Of a stretch of 64,000 bases of DNA, positions 1 to 10,474 are shown in pieces. Source of the DNA: Ryuthela nishihirai. Its lineage: Eukaryota; Arthropoda; Arachnida; Araneae; Heptathelidae. The translations under genes were made by a program, and so were the position numbers. Location: assembly GCA_038380435.1 (NCBI GenBank), contig JAWZYU010000009.1, forward strand, positions 64,571,901 through 64,635,900. The letters run 5' to 3'. Every line of letters begins with the position of its first letter. Position 1 is the first letter of the stretch. The notes under the pieces were generated by a model. That model was not told where the DNA came from, made no database searches, and saw only the letters and a program-made list of their open reading frames with translations.

Positions 1-297
1 TAAATTGCCTCAACACAGACAGCATCACCGGGTTGGCTGGGAGCCATCACCAGGTGGTCAGGTGATCGAAAGCAAATGTTTTAATATCCTGAGTGATCAA
101 ATGCTGGGCAGCAGTTAATGCTAAGCTGGAGAAAAGTTTTTTTTTATATAGTTGATGATTAAACTAAAATTCTGGTTTTAGCGTTCATGTTTTTTTCCTT
201 CTTGAAGCTGATGAACTTTCTTTTCAGGAGCTATTCAAAACGAAATTCTCTACGACATGTTTCAAATCTGTCGTTTATTTGAAAGTGGGGCAAATTA

Positions 298-438
298 ATT
301 TCACCGAGTGGCACTCTTATTGTCTAATAATGGAAAATATGGTCAGGCCACAAGGACTCAAATTTCAGCAGAGTCGTCAAGGACATCCAGTATGTCCTTT
401 AGCAAGTTCAGAATATGGTCCTTTGCACATGCGCGGAG
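298..438 (-). repeat. SINE-A fragment, tail and part of central domain
   Basis: Read on the minus strand, this matches the tail half of the dominant SINE family. The corresponding pieces are a degraded copy of the CTGAGCGGCAC tail motif near 303-314, the GGTCA..CCACAAGGAC stretch, and the TCAAGGACATCCAG stretch of the central domain. It is heavily diverged and lacks the tRNA head. It abuts a plus-oriented copy of the same family. Confidence 0.6.
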
Positions 439-616
439 GAGAGGTTGACTCAGTCGGTAGCCGCCAGATTCGAGTCTCACCTGGCCAGCTCTTAGATTTA
501 TATACGCTAAACCCACGCCTTACCCTCGGTCAGAAAAGAGACATCTATGGGCTTGGAAAGGACGCCGTCCGTGGGATGAGACGTTAAGCCATGGTTCCGT
601 GTTCCGGAGAGTCATA
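439..616 (+). repeat. SINE-A, head and central part, cut by a MITE
   Basis: This has a tRNA-like A box (TTGACTCAGTCGGTAG), a B box (TTCGAGTCTCACC) and a GGATGAGACGTTAAGCC central motif. The anticodon arm is deleted. The element stops at about 616, where the TA and CAATCGCTCAAAAAAG terminus of the foldback MITE begins, so the MITE probably inserted into it or replaced its 3' half. Confidence 0.75.
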
Positions 617-1110
617 CACTGTACAATCGCTCAAAAAAGTATCCGAACACTATGGTTGATTACAGAATTCAGAAAAAATATCTGGAGCGTGTACAGCAAC
701 TGCACACGCTCTTTGCTGTGAACGGTAACTGCACATGCTCAATATTTCTGTGAGTGAGCCCACACGATCCAGGTTTTTGTGAGCTCACACGATCCAATGT
801 GCTGTGAACATTAACCGCAACCGCCCCAGTTTGCTGTGAACGGTAGCTGCACACGCTCAATATTTCTGTGAGTGGGCCCACACGATCCAGGTTTTTGTGA
901 GCTCACCCGATCCAATGTGCTGGGAACATTAACCGCAACCGCTCCAGTTTGCTGTGAACAGTAACTGCACACGCTCAATATTTCCGTGAGTGAGCCCACA
1001 CGATCAAGGTTTTTGTGAGCTCACACGATCCAATGTGCTGTGAACATTAACCGCAACAGCTCCAGTTTGCTGTGAACGGTAACTGCACACGCTCCATATT
1101 CATTGCATTA
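617..1110 (+). mobile_element. Foldback Tc1/mariner-like MITE, U1 type, with expanded core
   Basis: It starts after a TA with the terminus CAATCGCTCAAAAAAGTATC, shared with the other MITE copies at 5.3, 16.1, 50.9 and 63.4 kb. The interior holds the GCACACGCTC and TTTGCTGTGAACGGT modules of unit U1, but these are expanded into a three-copy tandem array (712-1065). No ORF could code for a transposase, so this is a non-autonomous element. The right end is not clean: it decays into AT-rich sequence before the palindromic unit at 1138. Confidence 0.75.
712..1065 (+). repeat. 118-bp tandem repeat, three units
   Basis: TTTGCTGTGAACGGTA-like starts occur at 712, 830, 948 and 1066, an exact 118-bp spacing. 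Each unit carries CAATATTTCTGTGAGTG, two ACACGATCCA motifs and a GTTTTTGTGAGCTCAC segment. Units differ at only a few positions. The partial fourth unit runs to about 1100. Confidence 0.9.
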
Positions 1111-1137
1111 TATATTCATACGCATTATATATATTAA

Positions 1138-1310
1138 AAAAAGTATCCGAACACTATGGTTGATTACAGAATTCAGAAAAAATATCTGGCAACGATTTTT
1201 TTAGAAATTAGTGATCTGCGACCTTCGTGTCACGTGACACGAAGGTCGCCAGATCACTAATTTCTAAAAAAATCGTTGCCAGATGTTTTTTTCCGAATTC
1301 TGTTAAATAA
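1138..1310. mobile_element. Palindromic MITE unit U2
   Basis: AAAAGTATCCGAACACTATG leads through ATCTGGCAACGA into a palindrome centred on GTGTCACGTGACAC near 1233, and the second arm mirrors the first out to about 1305. The outer TIR is lost on the right. Both arms carry a G where most copies have A (GCGACCTT and its complement AAGGTCGC). Confidence 0.85.
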
Positions 1311-2600
1311 TTTCACGTAACTGGAGAGCATCGCATATAGTATAATAGCATAATAACCTTGTCGAAGAAAAACTGCAAATATCGCTCTTTCGTATGAAGA
1401 AATTTGAGAATTTGAACTAGTTTCAGGCAGACGTTGTGCATTTCACAAAAGCCAAACGTTCCAAATTTTCAGCAGAAATTATGGCGTGGATCCATCACCA
1501 TTTCTTCGATGTTTCAGTTTCAAAGCTTCCTAGGGATCTTTGATAAAACAATAGTTAATTAAATTTATTATTATTACTAATTGAGGCAACTAGATCATTA
1601 ATTCATTATTTTTGCTCAGGTGCCATAAAACAGAGGATTGCAACTGCTGCACATTTGAAATTAATATCCTGTTTCATTCTGATCAGTATCTCATAATGAA
1701 CACTTTGATATAGCTGGCTTGGTTGCATCCAAAAGTGTCCCACAGAGTGATATAAGCGCCCTGAAAAATTCTGGAAGAGTTTGCGCATGTCTGCTTCATT
1801 AGAATCTCGATGAGACTAATCAGCAGTAGTGATAGCAAAAAGATTTCCGATTCTCATCGTTTTCTGCTATTATATTAACCCAACCTTCGCGAAATTGCCT
1901 CACTCTCTCTCTAGAACACTTCACACAAATTGGCAAGTAATCAAATTCGGGAAAAGAAAACATTCTGGAACAGAAAACATACATTTAGTGTTTCATTATT
2001 CAGAGAGTGATGTGTTAATAATTAGAGCCAAGGAAACAACTCATTAATTCTAAGTAAACAACAAAAAAGTGCTCCCTTTTATTTTATTTCTAGCAAAGAA
2101 GAAAATGTTTTGAGTTTGTTTTGTCATTTAATGAGTAGACTTAGCTTTTTTTATAAAAAAAAAAAAGCTAATCGCAAAATTAGCAAAAAGATTATTTAAA
2201 TAAAAAAGCTTATTTAATAAATTTGGTACTTTTCTGTAATTACTTGTTTAACTAAGTAACGTTTTATTTTTGCTACTGTATTCCTCAGCCAAGAAAACAA
2301 CAAGTGAAACAAGTTTTTTACCTTTCATCATTTTTGCAAAAAAATTCATCAATCGTTTTTCCGCTAATTAGAATAAGGTGACAATTTGCTATGAAAAGAC
2401 GGGGAAAAATTATATTTTTCCTTGCTATAATTTAGCAATTCAAAGTAAATAAAAATCTACTTTAAATGCTTATTAATATTTTTATTGCACTGATAATCAG
2501 TTAGTTATACTAATTACTAGGTTGATCAGATTTAAGAAAGAAATTCGAGGACTTTTGAAAATTCAATTTGAAGTATTGATCAGAGGTCACCGGAAACGGG
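1311..2600. other. AT-rich sequence with no recognised element
   Basis: The longest open frames here are about 60-72 codons and show no recognisable domain. There is a run of 13 A's near 2155-2167. I see no SINE or MITE pieces, and nothing supports a gene. Confidence 0.6.
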
Positions 2601-2619
2601 ATCTTCTGGTGACTCTAGT

Positions 2620-3165
2620 TTGAGACAGTTCACAATTATTGAAGACTTCCGTTATATTATTGATTGACAATTATTGAATACTCCCGTTATATTATTGATT
2701 GACAATTAATGAAGACTTCCATTATACTGCTGATTGATAATTATTGACGATTTCTATTATATTATTGGCAATTATTGAAGACTTCTGTTAAATTATTGAT
2801 TGATAATTATTGAAGACTTCCATTACATTGACTGACAATTAATGGAGACTTCTGTCTCCATTAATTGTCAATTATTATATTATTTATTGACGACTTCCAT
2901 TATATCATTGATTGTTTTGCAATTATTATTTTCGATTGGGAATTATTCAGGAATTCCATTATATTATTGAAAATTATTGAAAACTTCCTTTATATTATTG
3001 ACTATTATTGGAGTCTCCCATTATATTATTGATTGACAATTATTGACGACTTCCATTATGGTATTGACAATTATTGACGACTTCTATTATGGTATTGACA
3101 ATTATTGAAGACTTCCGTTATGTTATTGATTGACAGTTATTGGCTATTTACATTATATCTTTGAA
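2620..3165. repeat. Degenerate AT-rich minisatellite
   Basis: About fifteen irregular units of roughly 30-37 bp are built from TTATTGAAGACTTCCGTTAT and ATTATTGATTGACAA. Variants replace GAAGACTTCC with GACGACTTCC, and some units are shortened. One point near 2848-2870 inverts (GGAGACTTCTGTCTCCATTA), giving a local palindrome. Adjacent units share changes, as expected for slippage or unequal exchange. Confidence 0.85.
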
Positions 3166-3179
3166 TGACATTACTTAGA

Positions 3180-4076
3180 ACTTCCACGACCTAAGTTACC
3201 CACATTACAGATCGATTTATTCAGTCACCCGCATTACAGATTGAAAGTTTTTATTATACCAGTGTTGCCACTACTCTTCTAGTTGTAAAATATCTGCTCA
3301 TGCTGTACAGCTAATTTAAACTATCGAAAAATAAATTCAAGGGAAAGTTATTTGTTGTGGACAGAGCTTTTCATCCAAGGACTGACCCCGAAAAAACGGG
3401 GACTTCTGATCATCTTACTCTGTACCTCTCTCAATAAAAAAGAAAATGTGGATTCAGGTAAAAATTCTGGGTTCAAGTGCAATAAATTGTACATGAACCC
3501 AGAATACTAAGTCTCCTAAACCACCAAGCAAAATTCTTTTTTAAAAAAATATACAAAAGAATATACAGGAAAGCGCCAGACAATACAGAATTTGTTTTAG
3601 GACAGGAACTAGAACAGCAGAAACAATTTTCACACTGACAAAAAATGTGAGAAAGGGTTTTTGAGTACTCCACTTTTCCTTTGCTTTCTACGAGAAAGCC
3701 TTCCATGAAAGAAAAATTAACCTATATTCTACACGATACGTCTGAATGCAAATTACAACTGCATACTACAACCAGAAAATAACCAGGAGAATCAGTTGGG
3801 GATTAAGATATCCGAAGGCCCAGGGAGCAAAAGATTAAAGATTCCTCTATAACACTCTGGGAGTGTATGTGTTGGAGAAGAGGGAGGAATGCAATTCATA
3901 AAAATTTTTACAGCTTAAGAATTTAAAAAATATATGTAGAAATATATAAAAATTTCATTACAGAAATGCATAAATAGAAATTTTAATATGTATTATATAA
4001 ACTTGCACAAACTAAGGAGTAAACAAAAACTGAATGCTAACGAAAATAAATATATCTTCATTTTAGTGTATTTAAC
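3180..4076. other. Unassigned AT-rich stretch
   Basis: No recognisable repeat or coding signature is visible. The frames of 77-81 codons on the minus strand have no domain features. The region ends at the TSD of the SINE copy starting at 4089. Confidence 0.55.
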
Positions 4077-4088
4077 AAAACTCGTATC

Positions 4089-4482
4089 TTTTGGTTGTTG
4101 GTTGGTGGTTTTATCTCTGAGCGGCACTTTTTTGTACACAATGGGCTAAATGGCCAGGTCAAAAGGACCCCGAAGGCTCGGAGAAGGTTGGGGGAGGGAA
4201 CCCACTGGAACAACTGTTGGGAAACAGATGGTAGCCTCCCGTCAAGGCCATCCAGCATCTTCTTTAACGTGTACAGGGTACGGCTCTCCCGCACACGGGC
4301 CATGGCTTAACGTCCCATCCGACGGACAGCGGCCTTTCCAAGCCCATCGGTGTCCTTTACTGACAGTGGGCAAGGCGGGGAGTTTTTCGGAAATAAATCT
4401 CAACGCTGACCCAGCTGGGACTCGAACCTGGGAACTGCAGATGACGAGCCTGGCCCGCTACCGACTGAATCACCCCCGTCCC
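4089..4482 (-). mobile_element. SINE-A, full length, with TSD
   Basis: This is a complete minus-strand copy. The tail (GAGCGGCACTTTTTTG complement) comes first, then the central motif, B box (GGGACTCGAACC) and A box. It is flanked by AAAACTCGTATC (4077-4088) and AAAACTCTTATC (4483-4494), a 12-bp duplication with one mismatch. This defines both element ends and shows retrotransposition. Confidence 0.93.
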
Positions 4483-4877
4483 AAAACTCTTATCATACTT
4501 GGTATTAACCTAAGTGAAAGCAAAAAATATGTACTTAAATTGTATTATACTATTGTATTACTTGTAATGTACAATCAGTATTGCACTATTGTATCGTGAT
4601 TTTTTACACAATGAAATGCACGAAAACTAAATCCAGTTTTCACTCTTTCGAGAGCCAGGCGACAGTCTCATGTCTCTTCACAGTGGCGGATTCCCAGCGC
4701 CAATCCAACACTTTGAAGAATATATATTCCCTCCGGAGAATAGGAATATTCGCTTCAAAAAGAATTAGGTTTTCCATTTTCCGAATTTGGTTCTCTTTTA
4801 AAGGTGAAAAGTCAAATTAATGGATTATTCGGAAAATGTAAATAATAATATTTTATTAATACTTGTCCAACCCAGAC

Positions 4878-5314
4878 CATTAGTGATCTGGCAACCTTCG
4901 TGTCACGTGACACGAAGGTTGCCAGATAACTAATTTCTAAAAAAATCGTTGCCAGATATTTTTTCTGAATTCTGTAATCAACCATAGTGTTCGGATACTT
5001 TTTTGACCGACTGTAGGTGGTCATATTATTTCGATACTAGATCGTGTGGGCTCACTCACGGAAATATTGAGCGTGTGCAGTTACCGTTCACAGCAAACTG
5101 GAGCGTGTGCAGTAACTGCACACGCTCCAGTTTGCTGTGAACGGTAACTGGAGCGTGTAAAGTTGCTGTACACGCTCCAGATATTTTTCCTGAATTCTGT
5201 AATCACGTGACACGAAGGTTGCCAGATGACTAATTTCTAAAAAAAATCGTTGCCAGATATTTTTTCTGAATTCTGCAATCCACCATAGTGTTCGGATACT
5301 TTTTTGAGCGACTG
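4878..5314 (-). mobile_element. Composite foldback MITE (U2-TA-U1), minus orientation
   Basis: The palindromic U2 (left arm truncated at about 4878, right end CCGACTG at 5013) is followed by TA (5014-5015) and then U1 in reverse, from GGTGGTCATATTATTTCGAT to GAGCGACTG at 5314 with TA after it. The U1 part contains nested palindromes of CTGGAGCGTGTGCAGT and its complement. This is the same arrangement, inverted, as at 16.1 and 50.9 kb. It has no coding capacity. Confidence 0.85.
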
Positions 5315-5316
5315 TA

Positions 5317-5654
5317 CAGACAGCATAATGACAACGAAATAAAAATTAAAATCCTAATAAAGTCATTAGTGAAGAAATAGATTGTTGGGTGAGTATGAAA
5401 AGAGGCGAATTATTTCCTTACAATTGCGTTACAAGTAGGTATTCTTTCCGCTGTCTATTTCGATATACAGTATTACATACTGTGCAGAAATCGTAAAAGA
5501 AGCATTAGAAGACGGAATCAAAAATAAAGATTAACGAATGACACAAAATACGCTGATGACAGCTATTAATAGCTGGATTACTGAACGATCTCTGAACTAT
5601 GGTGAATAAAGTTCAGTCATCAATTTACAATCAGTCTGAAGAAAGTCAGTTGTT
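5317..5654. other. Unassigned interval
   Basis: AT-rich, with no recognised repeat or gene. It ends in a run of T's at about 5651-5660, where a degraded SINE-A tail begins. Confidence 0.5.
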
Positions 5655-6415
5655 TTTTTTTTCCACACTTTGGGCTAATTTGGCAAGTCACAAGGACCTC
5701 AATAGCTGAGAGAATGTTTTTGGGAAGTGGATCCACTGAACAGCTTTTAGAAGGCAGATGGAACCTCCCGCCAAGGCAATCCGGGCGTTCTTTAACTTAT
5801 ACAGAATGTGGCACTCCTGCGCATGGATCACGGCTTAATGTCTCATCCAAAGGACGACAGCCTTTCCAAGCCCAATGACTGGCCCTGTCTGACTGTGGGC
5901 AGGGAGAGGAGGAGTTTCGCGGAGATAAATCTCAACGCTGACCCAGCTGGGACTCGAAACTTTAGGGGCGGGGGTGGCTCAGTCGGTAGCGCGCCAGGCT
6001 CGTAATCTGTAGTTCCCAGGTTCGAGTCCCAGCTGGGTCAGCGTTGAGATTTATCTCCGCAAAATTCCTCGCCCTGCCCACTGTCAGTAGGGGACACCGA
6101 TGGGCTTGGAAAGGCCGCCGTCCGTCGGATGGGACGTTAAGCCGTGGCCCCGTGTGCGGGAGAGCCATACCTTGTGCACGTTAAAGAACACGCTGGATGG
6201 CCTTGACGGGAGGCTACCATCTGTCTCCCAACAGCTGTTCCAGTGGGTTCCCTCCCCCAACCTTCTCTGAGCCTTCGGGGTCCATGTGACCTGGCCATTT
6301 AGCCCATGGTGTGCAAAAAAATGCCGCTCAGAGGTAAAACAACCCAACCCAACTCGAACCTTTGATCTTCAAATTGCGAGCATAGCATGCTATCAACTGA
6401 ACCAATCCGCGCTTG
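5655..6415 (-). mobile_element. SINE-A, old copy interrupted by another SINE-A
   Basis: A diverged minus copy runs from the tail (about 5655) to the B box (GGGACTCGAAACTTT, ending 5963). It resumes after the inner element at 6352 as ACTCGAACCTTTGATC and then the rest of an A-box-bearing head (TATCAACTGAACCA). The interruption falls inside the B box, the internal RNA polymerase III promoter element, and probably inactivated this copy. Confidence 0.8.
5964..6351 (+). mobile_element. SINE-A, full length, nested head-to-head in an older copy
   Basis: The head GGGGTGGCTCAGTCGGTAGC and B box GGTTCGAGTCCCAGC are intact, as are the central GGGACGTTAAGCC and GTGCACGTTAAAGAACAC motifs and the AACCCAACCC tail. 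TSDs are ACTCGAAACTTT (5952-5963) and ACTCGAACCTTT (6352-6363). The anticodon-position triplet in loop CTCGTAA is CGT. The head resembles an elongator tRNA-Met or a tRNA-Thr, and I cannot decide which. Confidence 0.93.
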
Positions 6416-6704
6416 TAAAGTAATAGGGCTCACCATTAAAGTTGAAAAGATTATAACTATATGTATAAATCAAGAAAGAAATTTTAGTCTGAAAATAAAC
6501 TGTGGAAATGAATGACTAGAACAAGTTAATAGCTACTGATAACTTAACAAACAATTCAAATAATAACCAAACCCAGAAATCGAAAACTAGACAGAGCAGG
6601 ATAAAGCAAATTTCAATAAAATTAAAAACATTTTATATGAAAGGAAATAAACCTACCACTTGAGAATTTGCTTGCTCAAGCATTAAAAATATATTAAATA
6701 CCCC
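6416..6704. other. Unassigned AT-rich interval
   Basis: No recognisable element or open frame of note. Confidence 0.5.
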
Positions 6705-6885
6705 TTCAAGCGTATGCTTGCAACAGAGATCTGACAGGAGCTTGTCAATTGAATACGCCTAGAGAAGAATCTTTGAAGAAAGACAGACCTCAGCAGAAAG
6801 ACAACAACGAAACATCCGTGTCTTGTCCGGGGCTTGAACCCAAGTCCCCTTTGCTCTCAGTAGCCAACGACTCAAATATTATATA
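6705..6885 (-). mobile_element. SINE-B copy (second tRNA-headed family)
   Basis: On the minus strand the order is a B-box-like GGGTTCAAGCCC, a body with TTTCTGCTGAGGTCTGTCTTTC, CTGACAAGCTCCTGTCAGATCTC, and a CTTGAAGGGGTATTTAATAT tail. The same order recurs at 41.2, 49.7 and 56.7 kb. It is moderately diverged and no TSD was identified. Confidence 0.7.
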
Positions 6886-6888
6886 TGG

Positions 6889-7484
6889 CAAATCTTGCTA
6901 TTTGGATATGAAACATGGACTCTGAATTTCTCAATATTTATTAATAATATATTTACTTTGATTAACAAACACATAGAGCAGAATAACATTATAACTTTAC
7001 AATGGATACCTTCACATGTTAATATAACATATAATGAACATGTAGACACTTTAGCAAAAAAGGCAAAAGATCTAAACCACACTATAAATTCTCCTTATCA
7101 TTTTGTTATACATAAAAAAATAAATAAAATAAAATTATTGGCAGAATTACAGAATTGACATGACAAAAGCTAGGAACACACATAGATTTCAAATCTCTAA
7201 TAATATTGGTAAATTTAATAATTTTGGATTAAAGAAAAAAGAAATCTCTACGATTTTAAGAATAAAGTCTAATCTAGCTCTTACAAATTCCACACTATTT
7301 AAATTTAGAAAAATAAACTCACCAAATTGTTTTTTCTGCAATAACATACAAACACTAGAGCATATAATATTCAGTTGTAACAAATATGAAAAGGAGGGAA
7401 AAATATATTTTAAAAAATTGCAGAAATATAATGTAAACACATTTAATTTTAAAAACATATTAGAACCAACATCAAAAAACTGAA
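6889..7484 (+). pseudogene. 3' remnant of an RNase H-bearing LINE
   Basis: Frame 1 (6895-7158) encodes the end of a retroelement RNase H domain: ITLQWIPSHVNITYNEHVD is the typical last block (WIPSHxxxxxNExxD), followed by TLAKKA. A stop (TGA, probably from TGG) and a frameshift near 7150 move the continuation to frame 2 (7160-7483). That frame carries a C-terminal zinc-knuckle-like CFFCNNIQTLEHIIFSC (CxxC..H....C). This order is known from I/Jockey/R1-type non-LTR retrotransposons; the exact clade is uncertain. The reverse transcriptase and everything upstream are missing, as expected for 5' truncation. Confidence 0.82.
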
Positions 7485-8040
7485 AACGAACTTTTTATAA
7501 ATTATTAATTAATTATCTCAAAAACATCAATCTCTTAGATAAACTATAAAAAATGATGAATGAATAATAATTAAAAATTTTTAAAAAAATAAATAAATAA
7601 ATAAAAAATAAAATAAAAAACTAATAAAAATGAATTTAAAACGAAAAAAATGAATGAATACAAAATGAATAATAATTAAAAAACAATTATATATATATAT
7701 ATCCGTAAGGATCCCCAAAAATTATGCCTGAATGAGTCTGCATTGTTTTAATTCTTTTCAGGAATATTCAAAGTTTGATGTGTGTTGATGATGATGCAAG
7801 AAAGATGCCCATAAGTAACTACAAGTGTCTCCCTGTTAATTTAAGTCCACGGAACACCAGGGGGAAAACATGCATAATTTTTTTAAAGAATAATAATTTA
7901 TTAGCTGATAATATGATCAATTATTATTTTATAATCATTGAATATCTAATATATATATAGTATAGATGATTGTGATTGAATTATTGACTGACAGTGGAAT
8001 ACGCTAATTCTAACTCTGATGCAGAAATTGTAGAGCTCTT
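7485..8040. other. Very AT-rich stretch, perhaps the LINE 3' UTR and flank
   Basis: It directly follows the RNase H frame. It contains AATAAATAAATAAA near 7591, ATGAATGAAT repeats and an (AT)n run near 7690-7702. The first 200 bases may be the LINE 3' UTR and simple-repeat tail. The rest shows no feature. Confidence 0.4.
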
Positions 8041-8430
8041 AAAATGGACCCTTAGGGGCAATCCGGGTACTAGACCTCGGGGGAAAAAATCTGAAATTTT
8101 TTCTCCGACGTGTCCTTCAAGGTCTAATAGAGGTCATGTAGTGGTAGAGGCCAAACTTTGATCTACGAGTGCTAGAAACGCGAAAACTGGTGCTTGGAGA
8201 CGAGATCTCAGAAACGTTGTGAAAATTTGTATACGATGGATCCTTGAAGTCAACGGTCAAATTTCTATTATACCATTTCTAGAGAATTAAATATTCGTGC
8301 ATAGTGCTACTCCGGGACGTAGATCTTAGAAATGTTGAGAAATTTCAGATGGGTTCTCCTGTTCAAGGTCAAATAGAAGTCGGAGTGACAGTTGAGTCAT
8401 CGAAATCTGAGACGGTCGACAAGCTGAAAC
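8041..8430. repeat. Diverged internal repeats of unknown type
   Basis: Similar blocks recur: GATCTCAGAAACGTTGTGAA (8203) and GATCTTAGAAATGTTGAGAA (8323), each followed about 40 bases later by a CCTT/GTTCAAGGTCAAAT-like block. A related block occurs at 57,705-57,780 (CAGATCTCAAAAG, then AAGGTCAAATAGAGG). The spacing suggests an old tandem element of about 120 bp. No coding signal is seen. Confidence 0.4.
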
Positions 8431-8449
8431 TTTTATGTATAATAAAATA

Positions 8450-8526
8450 TACTGCTCACAAAAATTAGGGGATATTTCAAAATGAATATGAAGCGATGAA
8501 ATATCCCGTATTTTTTGTGAGCAGTA
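8450..8526. mobile_element. Tiny mariner-type MITE
   Basis: Inverted ends ACTGCTCACAAAAATTAGGG and the complement of CCCGTATTTTTTGTGAGCAGT flank TATA on both sides. The arms continue into GATATTTCA/TGAAATATC. This is a 77-bp deletion derivative with about 30-bp TIRs and a TA target, as expected of Tc1/mariner elements. Confidence 0.85.
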
Positions 8527-8529
8527 TAT

Positions 8530-9324
8530 TTAAATATAGGATGGTGAGAATTTTGAGTAAAGGTAAGTATTTCGCTGCACACCTGAAGCTCTTTCATGGA
8601 ACAAGAGTACGACGCAGAACATCCTTTGGGAAGCATTGGACCAGAAGAGGCCTTCGAAATTTAAACGTTGCGCAAAATGATGAAGATCAAATGGACAAGA
8701 TCAGAAATAGCAGCATCCTCTAGCAAAGCAATCCAAATTGGGAATTTAAAAATATCAATAAAGCAAGAATGAGGACATATTTTAAGAAAGAAATACGGCA
8801 ACCTTGTCTGATCCTTGAGAGTGAATTTCCTGGCAAAAGACTCAAGGAAGAAGAAGAATGGGTCGTTTGGATGACACGAAGAAATGGACTGCACTGGGTG
8901 CGCAAAATTCATCCATAAACATAGATATAGAGACTTGATATTTATTGGCTGCCAAATTCCGCTGGGGAGAAGGCGAGTGGGGTAGTCAGTAGATGCTTTT
9001 ATGGAAGTACCAGGATCATGTTTCATATTTCTGTTCACATAAATTCACCGTTACACTATTTTATGCATTAACTCGGTTTTTATCTCCTTAAAAAATTCTA
9101 TTATCTTAGAGCGCATGGTTAATGGATGTAAGAGGAGTGTATTTCTATTCCCAAAAATATCTTCCCATCTTTGAAGAAACGCGTAACAGTAATTTGTATC
9201 CAAAATATTTTTCTGTTCTTACTTCTAATGCTGCTCCACAAAAGGAAAATAACATTTCAGAAAACTAAACTGATCGAATTTGAACGGCCCTGGTGATGAA
9301 TCAGAAAATGAGGAAAGTTACTTC
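8530..9324. other. Unassigned interval
   Basis: The longest minus-strand frame is 125 codons (8661-9038), with no domain I recognise, and a shorter overlapping frame lies in another register. The composition does not look convincingly coding. No repeat identified. Confidence 0.45.
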
Positions 9325-9590
9325 TATGCCCTCGGTTAGTAGGGGACACCGAAGAACTTGGAATGGCCGCCGTTCGTTGGATGTAACCGTTAAACCGCGG
9401 CACTGTTTGTAGGAGAGCCTTACGATTTGCACGTTAAAGAACACGCTGGATGGCCTTGACGGAAGACTGCCGTCTGTCTCCTAAGAGCTGTCCAATGAGT
9501 CCTCTTACCCCAACCTTCTCTGAGTCCTTGGAGTCCTTGTGACCTGGCCATTTGGCCCATTGTGTGCAAAAACCTGGCTTTCCACCGAAG
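9325..9590 (+). repeat. SINE-A, head missing
   Basis: It starts at the CCCTCGGTTAGTAGGGGACACC block and runs through CGTTAAACCGCGG and GCACGTTAAAGAACACGC to the GTGTGCAAAAACC tail. The tRNA head is absent and the last 25 bases of the tail are lost. Confidence 0.8.
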
Positions 9591-10035
9591 AGTATCAACA
9601 AGTAAAGAATTCCCGGGTGAAGTGGCACCTGGATCAGAGCACTGTCTGTGTCGTCTCCCTATCTATATTCGGCGATCATCGGATCCTTTACGCAGCCTGG
9701 ATTCATCGATAAAGATTGACGGTGAAATATTTGCCCTTTGTTTAAATATATGTGTTTTTTTTTAATTCCAAGATGTTGAACCCACAGTGAAAAATCGCAT
9801 CAGTAAACAAATTCACCGTTAATAGGCATTCGTCGTTTGAGTCTTACAGTGAAGAAATTTTCAGGCTAAAAAGAAGCAAAGGATATTTGGATTATAATTA
9901 ATGTAAACCAATATACCAATGTTTGCACCGTGTTAAATTTTTCCCCTTTCATAAGCTTAACAAATGCTGCATCTTTTTTAGAGAGAACATCATAAATTGT
10001 ATCCTGATCTAAGGATGTGATTCTCGTTAATTCGA
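9591..10035. other. Unassigned interval
   Basis: No recognisable element. A short plus-strand frame (9562-9765) overlaps the SINE tail and is not supported as a gene. A poly-G tract at about 10040 marks the next SINE. Confidence 0.45.
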
Positions 10036-10425
10036 AGGGCCGGGGGGGGGGGATTTAATTAGTAGCTCCAAATCCCACTAGTGACAACTTTGACATTTAT
10101 TTCCGCAAAATTCCCCCACCGTGCCCTCGGCCATAAATGGGACGCCGATGAGCTTGGAAAGACAGCCGTCCTTCGTATGGGACGTTTGAGTTGTGGCTCC
10201 GTGTGCAGGAGAGTCATACCCTGTGCACATTAAAGAACAAGCTGGAATGTCTTGACGAGAGGGTACCATCTGTCTCCTAACAGCTGTTCCTCCAATTCAT
10301 CCCCCAATACCATTCCCCAACCTTCCCGGAACCCTTCGGGGATACTTGTCTTCCCCCTGACCTGGCCATTTCGCACAGTGTATGCGAAAATGTGCCGCTC
10401 AGAGGCATGAAAACAATCCAATCCA
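10036..10425 (+). mobile_element. SINE-A, diverged, nearly full length
   Basis: A poly-G run replaces the normal GGGGCGGGGG head start and the A box is degraded. The central GGGACGTTTGAG, the AAGAACAAGCTGGA block and the GTGCCGCTCAGAGGCA tail are recognisable. The divergence indicates an old copy. Confidence 0.75.
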
Positions 10426-10474
10426 GTTTCGACTCCGTCCTCGATAAGAAACGAAAAAACGATGGAATAGAAAG

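Noticed and set aside
669..999. Two small minus-strand frames with repeated SVCSYRSQQTGAVAVNV-like text
   Set aside because: They are translations of the 118-bp tandem repeat.
712..1065. CRISPR array
   Set aside because: Repeats are adjacent without unique spacers and lie in a eukaryotic MITE.
8661..9038. 125-codon minus frame as a gene
   Set aside because: No domain or motif; the overlapping frame in another register is of similar quality, suggesting chance.
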